From positions 496,001 through 560,000 of the forward strand of contig NZ_CP155567.1 in the NCBI RefSeq assembly GCF_039696035.1: a stretch of 64,000 nucleotides of DNA, in the 5' to 3' direction. Below are positions 44,322 through 53,478 of this stretch, in pieces. Position 1 is the first letter of the stretch, and each line of letters starts with the position of its first letter. Source of the DNA: Microbulbifer sp. SAOS-129_SWC. GTDB lineage: Bacteria; Pseudomonadota; Gammaproteobacteria; Pseudomonadales; Cellvibrionaceae. Below the pieces are notes generated by a model that saw only the letters and a program-made list of their open reading frames with translations, did not search any database and was not told where the DNA came from. The position numbers and the translations under genes were made by a program.

Positions 44322-45785
44322 ATGTCCCTGCTCGACGATCGCCTGCTGTGGATCGGTGGCCAGTATGTGGCTGCCGAGGACGGCACCTTTTTCGATACCC
44401 TCAACCCGGCCACCGGCGCAGTTATCTGCCGGGTGGCCCGCGCCAGTGCCGCGGATGTGGATAAAGCCGTGGCCGCCGCGGAGCTGGGCCAAGCCGAGTG
44501 GGCGGCGATGAGCGGCGCCGAGCGCGGCCGTATACTGCAGCGTACCGCAGAGCTGCTGCGTGCCCACTGCGATGAAGTCGCGCGGCTGGAATCCCTCGAT
44601 GGCGGCAAGCCGATTGCCGAGACGCCGGAGGCGGATGTGGGCTCGGCGGCCGACTGCCTCGAATTTTTTGCCGGCCAGGCGTCGTCGTTGCAGGGGGAAT
44701 ACCAGCTGGTGCCGGGGGGCTTTTTCTATACCCGCCCGGAACCGCTCGGCATCTGCGCCGGTATCGGTGCGTGGAATTACCCGGTACAGATCGCCGCATG
44801 GAAATCGGCTCCGGCCCTGGCGGCCGGCAACGCCATGATTTTCAAACCGGCCGAGCTGACCCCGCTCAGCGCACTGCGGCTGGCGGAACTGTTCAAGGAA
44901 GCGGGGCTGCCGGACGGTGTTTTCAATGTAGTGCAGGGTTTTGCCGAAACCGGCCAGGCGCTGACCGCGCACCCGCGCATCGCCAAGGTCTCGCTGACCG
45001 GCGAGGTGGGTACCGGCAAGGCGGTGATGCGCGCCGCTGCCGATACGCTCAAAGGCGTCACGCTGGAGCTCGGCGGCAAGTCGCCGCTGATCGTGTTCGA
45101 CGATGCCGACCTCGACAACGCCGTGGGTGCGGCGATGCTCGGCAATTTCTACACCCAGGGGCAGATCTGTACCAACAGTACCCGGGTGTTCCTGCACGAA
45201 AAGATCAAAGACCGGTTTGTGGAAAAACTGCTGGTGCGGGTGGCCAGGCTCAGGCTGGGCGACCCGCTGGATCCCGACACCGATGTGGGCCCGCTGATCA
45301 GCGCCGAGCATCTGCAGAATGTACTCGGCTATATGAAAAAAGGGGTAGAAGAGGGTGGCAAGCTGCTGATCGGTGGCGACCGCGCGGAGGTGCCGGGGTG
45401 CGAGAACGGCAACTTCATACAGCCCACGGTGTTCGACGGGCTCAACGACAGCATGACCATCGTACGCGAGGAAATCTTTGGCCCGGTCCTGTCACTACTC
45501 AGTTTCAGTGACGAGCGCGAAGTGCTGCAGCGGGCCAACAATACCGAGTTCGGTCTCGCCGGTGGTGTATTTACCCGCGACATCCAGCGCGCCCACCGGG
45601 TCGCGGAGAAGCTGGATGCCGGCATTGTGTGGATCAACCACTACAACATCACACCGGTGGAAATGCCGTTTGGCGGTTTCAAGCAGTCGGGCATCGGCAA
45701 GGAAAACAGCCGCCGCGCTTTCGAGCACTACACGCGGCTGAAAACCGTCTATGTGGCCGAGGGCGATGTGGATTCGCCCTACTGA
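44322..45785 (+). CDS. betB: Betaine aldehyde dehydrogenase
   Basis: BetB oxidises betaine aldehyde to glycine betaine with NAD(P), the second step of osmoprotectant synthesis from choline. The 487-residue aldehyde dehydrogenase shows FNPATG-like LNPATGAVICRV, the AWNYPVQIAAWKSAPALAAGN cofactor region near 150, catalytic Glu in LELGGKSPLIVF near 252 and catalytic Cys in GQICTNSTRVF near 286. GGAGGTAACGC precedes the ATG. It converges with betA, 119 bases between stops, rather than being in the usual betIBA order. Confidence 0.93.
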   Translation: MSLLDDRLLWIGGQYVAAEDGTFFDTLNPATGAVICRVARASAADVDKAVAAAELGQAEWAAMSGAERGRILQRTAELLRAHCDEVARLESLDGGKPIAETPEADVGSAADCLEFFAGQASSLQGEYQLVPGGFFYTRPEPLGICAGIGAWNYPVQIAAWKSAPALAAGNAMIFKPAELTPLSALRLAELFKEAGLPDGVFNVVQGFAETGQALTAHPRIAKVSLTGEVGTGKAVMRAAADTLKGVTLELGGKSPLIVFDDADLDNAVGAAMLGNFYTQGQICTNSTRVFLHEKIKDRFVEKLLVRVARLRLGDPLDPDTDVGPLISAEHLQNVLGYMKKGVEEGGKLLIGGDRAEVPGCENGNFIQPTVFDGLNDSMTIVREEIFGPVLSLLSFSDEREVLQRANNTEFGLAGGVFTRDIQRAHRVAEKLDAGIVWINHYNITPVEMPFGGFKQSGIGKENSRRAFEHYTRLKTVYVAEGDVDSPY

Positions 45786-45904
45786 AATCGACGTGTACAG
45801 GGACCTGATTTCACCGGGCATCGGCAGTGTATGCGCCGTTGCCCGGCGCGGTTTGCGCAACAGCGGTTGGCGCAGCGATTGCCGATAGGCGGTTGAGAAA
45901 ACCC

Positions 45905-47602
45905 TTATTCCAGCGGCCGCTCCGGTTTGCCCTCGCGCTGGCGGTTCTCCCAGTCTTCCGCCACACCCACATCCGCGTTCGATGGTGTCAGCAGGGTTTT
46001 GCCGAGAATATGGTCGGCGGCCTTTTCGCCGATCATGATCGTCGGCGCGTTGAGGTTGCCGTTGGTCACCGTGGGCATGATCGACGAATCCACCACGCGC
46101 AGGTTTTCCATGCCGTGCACGCGGCACTCCGGGTCCACTACCGCCATCTCGTCCGTACCCATGCGGCAGCTGCCCGCCGGGTGGTAGGCGGTCTCGCAGG
46201 TCTCGGCCAGCCAGTTGTCAATCTCGTCATTGCTCTGCACGTCCGGCCCCGGTGAAATCTCGCGGCCGCGGTAGGGATCCATGGCACTCTGGGCAAAAAT
46301 TTCGCGGGTGAAGTGCAGGCCGGCGCGAAACGCCTGCTTGTCTTCCTCGCGGGCAAAATAATTGAACACCATTTCCGGCGCCGCGGCGGGATCGGCGGAT
46401 TTCAGTTTTACCCAGCCGCGGCTGAGCGGCTTGTTGGCCCCGAGGTGCACCTGGAAACCGTGGCCCTTTACCGCGCTGGAGCCGTCGTAGGCGATGGCAC
46501 CGGCGAGGAAGTGGTACTGGATATCCGGATACTGCAGGCCGGCGCGGCTGCGGATGTAGCCGTTCGATTCAAACTGGTTGCTGGCGCCGAGCCCGCGTTT
46601 GAACAGCAGCCAGTTGACACCGATCCACGCCTTGCCCAGCGGGCCCAGCCAGCCGTTCAGGGTAACTTTCTGCGTGCACTCCTGCTGCACCCAGCACTCC
46701 AGGTGGTCGTGCAGGTTCTGGCCCACGCCGGGCAGGTTGTGCACCACGTCGATGCCGTGCTCCTGCAGGTGCTCGGCCGGGCCGATGCCGGACAGCATCA
46801 GCAGTTTGGGCGAGTTGAATGAACTGGCGGACAGAATGACTTCGCGGTTGGCGCGGGCGCGGAAAGTTTTGCCGTGCTGACTATATTCCACCCCTACCGC
46901 TTTTTTACCCTCGGTGATCACGCGGGTGGTGAGGGCGTGCATCTTCAGCTCCAGGTTGGAGCGGTCGCGCGCCGGTTTCAGGTAGGCCAGGGCGGTGGAG
47001 CAGCGCACCCCGTTGCGCACGGTCATATCCATGCGCCCGAAGCCTTCCTGGCGGCGGCCGTTGTAGTCTTCGGTATAACCGTAACCCGCCTGCTTGCCCG
47101 CCTCGATAAAGGCGCGGTACAGCGGGTTTTGCATGTTGTTGCCATTGCAGGTGGAGAGCGGGCCGTCGCCGCCGCGGTAGTCATCGGCGCCGTAGACACA
47201 GCCCTCGGCGCGGCGGAAATACGGCAGCACGTCGGCGTAGCTCCAGCCGCTTGCGCCGTGCTCCACCCACTCGGCGAAATCCCCGGCGCAGCCGCGCACA
47301 TAGACCATGCCGTTGATGGACGAAGAGCCGCCGATCACCTTGCCACGCGCTTGGTGGATACGGCGGCCGTGCAGCCCCACTTCCGGTTCGGTGTGAAACC
47401 CCCAGTCGAAGCGCGGCATGTTCAGCGGGATGGAAAATGCCGTGGGCATGCGGATGTAGATGGAATTGTCGCGGCCGCCGAACTCCAGCAGCAACACGCG
47501 GTTGCGGCCGTCTTCGCTCAGGCGGTTGGCGAGCACCGCGCCGGCCGAACCGGCGCCGACAATGATGTAGTCGTAGGTCTGGTCGAATCCGTTCGCGTCC
47601 AT
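45905..47602 (-). CDS. betA: Choline dehydrogenase
   Basis: BetA, a membrane-associated GMC-family FAD enzyme of 565 residues, oxidises choline to betaine aldehyde. The FAD motif YIIVGAGSAGAVLANRLSEDG is at residues 11-31, GMC signature 1 is in HQARGKVIGGSSSINGMVYVRG near 85, signature 2 near 260 (ILSASSFNSPKLLMLSGIGP), and the catalytic His region ETAYHPAGSCRMG near 470, with NGNLNAPTIMIGEKAAD at the C-terminus. It lies 34 bases downstream of betT on the same strand, so the two are cotranscribed. Confidence 0.94.
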   Translation of the reverse strand: MDANGFDQTYDYIIVGAGSAGAVLANRLSEDGRNRVLLLEFGGRDNSIYIRMPTAFSIPLNMPRFDWGFHTEPEVGLHGRRIHQARGKVIGGSSSINGMVYVRGCAGDFAEWVEHGASGWSYADVLPYFRRAEGCVYGADDYRGGDGPLSTCNGNNMQNPLYRAFIEAGKQAGYGYTEDYNGRRQEGFGRMDMTVRNGVRCSTALAYLKPARDRSNLELKMHALTTRVITEGKKAVGVEYSQHGKTFRARANREVILSASSFNSPKLLMLSGIGPAEHLQEHGIDVVHNLPGVGQNLHDHLECWVQQECTQKVTLNGWLGPLGKAWIGVNWLLFKRGLGASNQFESNGYIRSRAGLQYPDIQYHFLAGAIAYDGSSAVKGHGFQVHLGANKPLSRGWVKLKSADPAAAPEMVFNYFAREEDKQAFRAGLHFTREIFAQSAMDPYRGREISPGPDVQSNDEIDNWLAETCETAYHPAGSCRMGTDEMAVVDPECRVHGMENLRVVDSSIMPTVTNGNLNAPTIMIGEKAADHILGKTLLTPSNADVGVAEDWENRQREGKPERPLE

Positions 47603-47635
47603 GTTTCGTCCCTCTGGCTCGTATCAGGTACCGGG

Positions 47636-49702
47636 CTAGGTGGCGCCGGGCTGGCCTTCCTCGCCCGGCGTGCGCGACGACAGTTCGCGGCGCATATGCA
47701 GGAACTGCAGGTGGGCCTCGAAGTGATCGACGATATCGCCGATGACCTGTTCGCGGGTATAGCCCATCAGGTCGTAGGTCAGGCCGCCTTCGCGCAGGTG
47801 AGGTTCCAGCCGGTAATAGGTGGAGCGGGGTTTTTCCGCGCGCAGGGTGAATGCGGGCATGCTGCACTGGCGCGGCCAAACCTGGTAGGTGAAATTCACT
47901 TCCTCGCCCAGATCCACGTCGAGGGACAGGTGCAGCTGCTCGCCGGATTCGCCGCTGATGGTCACCGGATAGCCCTTCTCGGTGAGTTCCTCTTTCACTG
48001 CATCGAAGGCCGGGCGCACGGTGCGTTCGACAAAGTGCTCCACCTGCCGCAGGGTGGGAAAGCTGATTGCACGCGCCAGCCGCTGGGTCCAGTTGGTGTG
48101 CCCCTCGCGCGACATGGTGCGGCCGGACAGGTGGCCGGAAAGCGCTTCTTGCATGCTGGCGGTCTTCAGCCCTTCGAGGCGCAGCGCCTTCCACAGGCTG
48201 ACCATCATCAGCAGCAGCACGAAGGTGAACGGCAGCCCCATGATCACCACCGCACCCTGCAGTGCCGACAGGCCGCCGGTCATCAGCAGCGCTACGGTGA
48301 CGATGCCGATAATGCCGGCCCAGGTCACGCGCATCCACGGCGGCGCGTCGTGGTTGGGGTCGTCGATGCGGCAGGTCAGGTTGGAGAGCACCAGCGAACC
48401 GGAGTCGCCGGAAGTGACGAAAAACACGATCGCCAGGATGGTGATGGTAATGGTGGTGAGTAGCGACCAGGGCAGCTGCTCCAGGAACAGGTAGATGGCC
48501 GAGCCCGGGTGGGCGACCGCTTCATGGCCGAATTGGGTCGCGCCCTCCATGACCATATCGATGGCGGAGTTGCCCATGATCGCCATCCACGCCGCCATAA
48601 AGGTGAACGGCAGGATCAGGGTGCCGGCCACGAAGGAACGGATGGTGCGGCCGCGGGAAATGCGCGCGAGGAACAGCCCCACAAACGGCCCCCAGGCGAT
48701 CCACCAGGCCCAGAAGAACAGGGTCCAGGCGTTGAGCCAGTCGGTGGGCGGATCGAACGCGAAGGTGTTGAAGGACAGCTGCACGAAGTGCTGCAGGTAA
48801 TCCCCCAGGTTGGTGACGAAGGCATCGAGCAGGAAATGCGTGCGGCCGCTGAACAATACGAACAGCATCATCAGCACCGCCAGCAGCATGTTGAATTCCG
48901 ACAGCCGCCGGATACCGCGCTCGACCCCGGTGGCGGCGGAGATGGCCGAGAACACCACAATCATCACCGCCAGCGCCGCCTGGGTCAGTGTGCCCTCGGG
49001 CACACCGAACATATATTTAAGGCCGAAGTTGAGCTGGATAATGCCGATGCCGAGGCTGGTGGCAACCCCGAACACGGTACCCAGCACCGCCGCGATATCC
49101 ACCGCATTGCCGAGGGAGCCGTTGATACGCCGGCCGAACAGCGCGAACAGCGACGAGCGGATGGTCAGCGGCAGGCCGTGGCGGTAGCTGAAAAACGCCA
49201 GCGCCATCCCCACCAGGGTATAAACCCCCCAGCCGGACAGCCCCCAGTGCAGGAATGTGAGTTCCATCGCGTGGCGCGCCGCGGCCACGGTGCCGCCCTC
49301 GCCGACGGGCGGTGCCATGAACTGGGTCACCGGCTCCACGATGCAGTAGAAGATCAGATCGATACCGATGCCGGCGCTGAACAGCATCGCCGCCCAGGTG
49401 ACCACATTGAATTCCGGCTCGGCGTGGTCCGGGCCCAGTTTGATATCGCCGAACTTGGACACCGCGACCAGCACCACAAAGGCCAGGTAGGCCACGATGG
49501 CGAGGAAATAAAACCAGCCGAAACTGCCGGAAATCCAGCCCAGTACCCAGTTGATCAGGCGGCCGGCCTCCTCGGTAAAAAACATCGCCCACAGGGAAAA
49601 CAGCACGATACCGATAATCGAACCGTAAAAAACCAGGGGTTTGATACGGGCCTCCGACACCGAGGGCGCGGAGGTTTCCTCGGAGGGCTTGGACTGGTGC
49701 AT
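47636..49702 (-). CDS. betT: BCCT-family choline/betaine transporter
   Basis: A 688-residue transporter with 12 predicted helices and a long cytoplasmic C-terminal domain (about residues 520-688), as in BetT-type high-affinity choline carriers. BCCT signatures: WAMFFTEEAGRLINWVLGWI, HWGLSGWGVYTLVGMALAFFSYRHGLP and the FFWAWWIAWGPFVGLFLARISRGRT segment near 330 with the substrate-site Trp cluster. The C-terminal domain is linked to osmosensing in this family. GGGAG precedes the ATG at 49702. It leads the betT-betA transcript; no betI repressor is in view. Confidence 0.93.
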   Translation of the reverse strand: MHQSKPSEETSAPSVSEARIKPLVFYGSIIGIVLFSLWAMFFTEEAGRLINWVLGWISGSFGWFYFLAIVAYLAFVVLVAVSKFGDIKLGPDHAEPEFNVVTWAAMLFSAGIGIDLIFYCIVEPVTQFMAPPVGEGGTVAAARHAMELTFLHWGLSGWGVYTLVGMALAFFSYRHGLPLTIRSSLFALFGRRINGSLGNAVDIAAVLGTVFGVATSLGIGIIQLNFGLKYMFGVPEGTLTQAALAVMIVVFSAISAATGVERGIRRLSEFNMLLAVLMMLFVLFSGRTHFLLDAFVTNLGDYLQHFVQLSFNTFAFDPPTDWLNAWTLFFWAWWIAWGPFVGLFLARISRGRTIRSFVAGTLILPFTFMAAWMAIMGNSAIDMVMEGATQFGHEAVAHPGSAIYLFLEQLPWSLLTTITITILAIVFFVTSGDSGSLVLSNLTCRIDDPNHDAPPWMRVTWAGIIGIVTVALLMTGGLSALQGAVVIMGLPFTFVLLLMMVSLWKALRLEGLKTASMQEALSGHLSGRTMSREGHTNWTQRLARAISFPTLRQVEHFVERTVRPAFDAVKEELTEKGYPVTISGESGEQLHLSLDVDLGEEVNFTYQVWPRQCSMPAFTLRAEKPRSTYYRLEPHLREGGLTYDLMGYTREQVIGDIVDHFEAHLQFLHMRRELSSRTPGEEGQPGAT

Positions 49703-49972
49703 CCCATACTCCCGATGGATTGAGCGCGCCAGATTGAGCGCGGCAGTGAGCAAACGGATTTGCCGACGATTCTTTCAGCGTAGACCAGAGTGCCCGCTTG
49801 GCGCGGCGTACGGCATTGGAGGGGGAGTGGTGAAGTGGGTGCGAGCACACATGTTGCGCACCGGGCATGACGCAGGCCGCAAGTCGCGCACCACGGTGTC
49901 GAGCGGCGCGCCGGTCACGGCAATGGCGAGCGCGCCTGGCCGCAGGGCCAGGCGGGGTGTGGCTGGTAGGGG

Positions 49973-50929
49973 CTAGGGCAGGGTAAACACCAGCCGCGCG
50001 CGGCTGTCGCGGTTCCAGGCTGTCTCGACCTGCGCCAGCGGCAACGCCTCGGTCGCAATCTGCAGGCCGGCGCTGTCCACCGCCTGCAGCATCTCGCCGA
50101 TACAGCGCACCAGCACCGGGTGCGCGACACTGCCAAGCCCGCTGCCGAGCAGTTCCAGCCCGCTGCTGCGCAGCGCACCGGCGGGCAGGTTGATCTCGTA
50201 GCCACCCAGCGCGCCGATATTCACGAAGCGAATGCGCGCCGCGGCCGCGCCCTGGGCTGATCCGGTGGTCGCGGCCATAAACGCCTCCGCCACCGGCCCC
50301 CACACATAGTCCAGCACGATATCCACACCGCGATCGATCACCGCGCGGAACTTCTCCGTCATTTCCGCGCGGGTACCATTGAGGGCGATAAATTCGTCCG
50401 CGCCGAGCGCGCGCATGTCCGCCTCTGAAGCCGGGTTGCGCCCGGTGGCGATAACCCGCCCGGCACCCAGGTGGCGGGCGATGCCGATCGCGAGCCGCCC
50501 GGAGGCGCCGGTGGCACCGTTGACCAGCACTGTCTCGCCCGCCTGCAGGTGCGCGCGTTCGGTCAGCGCGGCCCACGAGGACATACCCGGGTTGGCGATG
50601 GCCGCCGCGGTGACATCATCGATGCTGTCGGGCACCGCCGCGGTGCAATCCGCCCTCACCGCCACGCGCTCGGCCATGGCGCCCACCGGCGGGCGCGGAA
50701 AAGCGAAATAGACGCGGCGGCCGTCGTCGAGGCGCCCGACGCCGTCGGCGCCGGGCACGAACGGCGGCTGCCCGCTGGTGTAGTGTTTGCCGCCCGCCTG
50801 CAGGCGCACCAGCTGTGACAGCGCGGCGGCGCGCACCTGCACCAGGACTTCGCCGTCACCGGCCTCGGGTTCGGCAAAGTCGCCGTAGCGCGGCGCGCTG
50901 TCAAAAGAATCCACCACTGCTGCTTTCAT
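49973..50929 (-). CDS. Zinc-independent MDR oxidoreductase (quinone oxidoreductase-like)
   Basis: A 318-residue medium-chain dehydrogenase/reductase with an N-terminal GroES-like domain (about 1-120) and a Rossmann domain with GATGASGRLAIGIARHLGAGRVIATGR (about 140-165). No structural or catalytic zinc cysteines are seen, which points to the quinone-oxidoreductase/enoyl-reductase branch using NADPH. The substrate cannot be told. The 270 bp between it and betT holds no supported gene. panB lies 45 bases further upstream-facing on the same strand. Confidence 0.85.
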   Translation of the reverse strand: MKAAVVDSFDSAPRYGDFAEPEAGDGEVLVQVRAAALSQLVRLQAGGKHYTSGQPPFVPGADGVGRLDDGRRVYFAFPRPPVGAMAERVAVRADCTAAVPDSIDDVTAAAIANPGMSSWAALTERAHLQAGETVLVNGATGASGRLAIGIARHLGAGRVIATGRNPASEADMRALGADEFIALNGTRAEMTEKFRAVIDRGVDIVLDYVWGPVAEAFMAATTGSAQGAAAARIRFVNIGALGGYEINLPAGALRSSGLELLGSGLGSVAHPVLVRCIGEMLQAVDSAGLQIATEALPLAQVETAWNRDSRARLVFTLP

Positions 50930-50974
50930 GGGTACCTCCGGGGTGCTGTTTTGGGCCGGTGCGGCTAGTGCTCG

Positions 50975-51760
50975 CTAGCGCCCGCCGGCGCGGGCGAACG
51001 GAATGATATTGTTGGGAAACTCGCGGGATTCGACCTCACCGGCGAAGTCCTTCGCCACATCGAGGATCGACTGGCTGAGATGCGCGTACTGTTTGGAAAA
51101 TGGCGGCCAGTAGTCGCCGAGCCCCAGGGCATCGTTGGTCACCAGCACCTGGCCGTCGCAGTCCGGGCCGGCGCCGATACCGACGGTGGGGATGGCCAGC
51201 CCGGCGGTAATCTCCGTGGCCAGGTCGTAGGGGATATGTTCCAGCACCAGCATAAAGGCCCCGGCAGCCTCGATAGCCAGCGATTCCTCGCGGATCCGCT
51301 GTGCCTCGCTGTCACTGCGGCCCACCTTGGCGAAGCTGGTGGCGGTCTGGGGTGTCAGGCCGGTATGGCCAACGACCGGAATCTGCTGCTGCACCAGATG
51401 TGCGATCACATCCAGCTTGGCGCCCTCCAGCTTGATGCTGTCGGCGCCGGCATCCAGCAGTCGCCGCGCGCAGGCCAGTGCGGTGGCGGGGTCGCGGTCG
51501 GTGCGGTAGGGCAGGTCGCCGATAATATGCGTCTTCGGCGCGCCGCGGCGCACGGCGCCGACGTGGTATTCCATATGTTCGATGGTGACGTCGCGGGTGC
51601 TGTCGAACCCCATCTCCACCATCCCCACGGTATCGCCCACCAGGATTACCGGAATTCCGGCGCGTTCCAGCGCGCGGGCTACCGGACAGGTATAGGCGGT
51701 AAGCATGGCGATCGGGCGCTGGCCCTTCATTTCAACAAATTCACGGGCGGTCAACTTCAT
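50975..51760 (-). CDS. panB: 3-methyl-2-oxobutanoate hydroxymethyltransferase
   Basis: PanB makes ketopantoate from alpha-ketoisovalerate and methylene-tetrahydrofolate, the first step of pantothenate synthesis. The 261-residue TIM barrel has the expected MLTAYTCPVARALERAGIPVILVGDTVGM (Mg site Asp), KLEGAKLDV near 115, VVGHTGLTPQT near 132 and LVLEHIPYDLA with the catalytic Glu near 180. It stands without panC, so the operon is split in this genome or the gene is a second copy. Confidence 0.93.
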   Translation of the reverse strand: MKLTAREFVEMKGQRPIAMLTAYTCPVARALERAGIPVILVGDTVGMVEMGFDSTRDVTIEHMEYHVGAVRRGAPKTHIIGDLPYRTDRDPATALACARRLLDAGADSIKLEGAKLDVIAHLVQQQIPVVGHTGLTPQTATSFAKVGRSDSEAQRIREESLAIEAAGAFMLVLEHIPYDLATEITAGLAIPTVGIGAGPDCDGQVLVTNDALGLGDYWPPFSKQYAHLSQSILDVAKDFAGEVESREFPNNIIPFARAGGR

Positions 51761-51940
51761 GGAATATTCCTCCCCAGGGAAAACTGGAGCCCGGATTATT
51801 CCACAAGGGCGGCGGCTACCGCAGTGGAATCGACGGATGGAAGTGACTGCGCGCCCGAATTGTGAAGGCGTCTACCCGGCTGCCGCGACGCGGCGCCAGC
51901 ACTTGTTTCCGCAGTGCCTGTGTCATCAGCGTGGGTTCGT

Positions 51941-52360
51941 TTACCAGGTATCCGGGTAGGTCGTGTGCGTGGGCAGCCCGCCGCTGTCGTTGTCCCAGTC
52001 GGCGCGGGAATCCCAGAAGATATGGTCCGTCGGTGCAATCGGCGGCATCTCGTCCAGCGCCCCGGCCGGCACCACCACCACCGTGCCGCTGCGCGAAATG
52101 CGCGGCAGTGGGCTGCCGCAGTTACGGCAGAACCACTTGCCGAAGCTCTTCGCCGTGGGCAGGTCGTAGCGGGCAATCGATGCCTCGCCGGCCAGCCAGG
52201 TCAGCTGCTCCGGCGCCACCAGCAGATTGGTGGCGTGCCCGGTACCGGTTCCCTTGCGGCAGCGGCTGCAGTGGCAGTGCACCATGCGCTGGAATGGCGG
52301 GCTGATTTCGAATTCGACCGTGCCGCACAGGCAGCTGCCGTGGATTGCAGATTCGCTCAT
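51941..52360 (-). CDS. GFA family zinc-binding protein
   Basis: A 139-residue protein of the glutathione-dependent formaldehyde-activating/CENP-V fold. Zinc ligands are visible in SCLCGTVEF (residues 9-17), HCHCSRCRKGTG (about 31-42) and FCRNCGSPLPR (about 78-88). Most bacterial members have no proven substrate. ATG 52360 follows GGAGGACTC-type leader and gives the usual MSESAIHGSCLCG start. Single gene. Confidence 0.88.
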   Translation of the reverse strand: MSESAIHGSCLCGTVEFEISPPFQRMVHCHCSRCRKGTGTGHATNLLVAPEQLTWLAGEASIARYDLPTAKSFGKWFCRNCGSPLPRISRSGTVVVVPAGALDEMPPIAPTDHIFWDSRADWDNDSGGLPTHTTYPDTW

Positions 52361-52594
52361 GGAGTCCTCCCGGGGTTGGGGCGAGCAGGCACCCACTATA
52401 ACAGCCGTGGCGGTTTCGAACAGGTGTACAACCACGCGTGCATCGCCATGGAAAACTCCCGGATGGGGGTTCTATTTTGCCGCAGGGCGGGCATAGAATT
52501 GTGGTTCCGGCGCAACTGCCGGAATTCTCTCGTTGCCGGGCAATGTCGCGTAAAACCCGATCATTGAAAATTCCCAGATTCAGGGTGTCGAACA

Positions 52595-53182
52595 ATGGAT
52601 GGTAAAAACCCGCAGGTGGATGCCTTTATCGGCCGGTCGGAAAAATGGCAGCAGGCATTCACTGCGCTGCGTGCGGTGATTCTCGACTCCCCGCTGACTG
52701 AAGAGCTGAAATGGGGCAAGCCCTGTTACACCTATGACAAAAATAATGTGCTGATCCTGCAGGGCTTCAAGGAATTCGGCGCGCTGCTGTTCCCGAAGGG
52801 CGCCCTGCTCAGGGATCCGGCCAACGTGCTGGCAAAGCCCGGCGAAAATACCCAGTCCGCCCGCAGGATCGAGTTCAGGAACCCGCAGGAAACCGCAAAA
52901 ATTGCCGGCCTGCTGAAAAGCTATATCGACGAGGCCATCGCCATCGAGAAAGCGGGCCTCAAGGTGGAATTCAAGCAGACCGCGGATTTCGCCATCCCCG
53001 AGGAATTCCAGAGCCGCCTGGACAGCGACCCGGCGCTGAAGGCGGCTTTCTTTGACCTGACCCCGGGCCGGCAGCGAGGCTACCTGCTGCATTTTTCCTC
53101 CGCCAAGCAAGCGAAAACGCGCGCGTCCCGGGTGGAGAAGTGTGTCGACCGAATTCTCGATGGGCAGGGCCTGAATGACTAG
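52595..53182 (+). CDS. DUF1801/YdeI-family protein
   Basis: A 195-residue cytosolic protein. N-terminal DUF1801-like domain (about 8-125; LTEELKWGKPCYTYDKNNVLILQGFKEF) and C-terminal YdeI/OmpD-associated helical tail (about 140-190; PALKAAFFDLTPGRQRGYLLHFSSAKQAKTRASRVEKCVDRI). Function in the family is not established. Its last eight bases overlap the start of the methyltransferase remnant, so that gene was once coupled to it. Confidence 0.88.
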   Translation: MDGKNPQVDAFIGRSEKWQQAFTALRAVILDSPLTEELKWGKPCYTYDKNNVLILQGFKEFGALLFPKGALLRDPANVLAKPGENTQSARRIEFRNPQETAKIAGLLKSYIDEAIAIEKAGLKVEFKQTADFAIPEEFQSRLDSDPALKAAFFDLTPGRQRGYLLHFSSAKQAKTRASRVEKCVDRILDGQGLND

Positions 53183-53315
53183 CCCGGACAAGGACAGCGC
53201 AGGGCCGGAAAATACCGCCGAGCGCGTCGCGCTGTGGCGGGCCATCCATGTACAGAGCGATGCGTCGCCACCGGTGCTCGACGACGAAATCGGCCTCAAA
53301 CTGGTCGCGCCGCTA
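53175..53315 (+). pseudogene. 5' remnant of an LCMT-type SAM methyltransferase gene
   Basis: The first about 45 codons read ENTAERVALWRAIHVQSD...VLDDEIGLKLVAP, the conserved start of bacterial leucine-carboxyl-methyltransferase-like O-methyltransferases, which are normally about 280-300 residues. After about 53310 the frame runs on to a stop at 53438 through sequence with no methyltransferase character, and no SAM-binding motif follows. The gene is therefore truncated by a deletion. Family recognition rests on a short stretch, so confidence is moderate. Confidence 0.6.
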
Positions 53316-53337
53316 TCGTCGTCCGCGCGCGCTGTAA

Positions 53338-53478
53338 GGGATAAGCGTCGGGCCGCTGTCTGTATACCAGTGGGCGGTGATTTTAATACCGCTGGCAATG
53401 TTGACTGCCCTGATGTGGTATCTGGGCGAAAAAGATAGCGGCGGCCAGGAAAACCGTGAACCAGGCGAGAGGAAATGA
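53338..53478 (+). pseudogene. 3' remnant of a membrane-protein gene coupled to the DUF3298 gene
   Basis: A second frame is open from a TAA at 53335 to a TGA at 53476 and encodes one hydrophobic helix (WAVILIPLAMLTALMWYLG) and a polar tail. It has no good start, but its TGA overlaps the ATG of the next gene as ATGA, the mark of a real coupled gene. It looks like the tail of a membrane protein whose front was lost in the same deletion that cut the methyltransferase gene. A tiny functional protein cannot be excluded. Confidence 0.45.
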
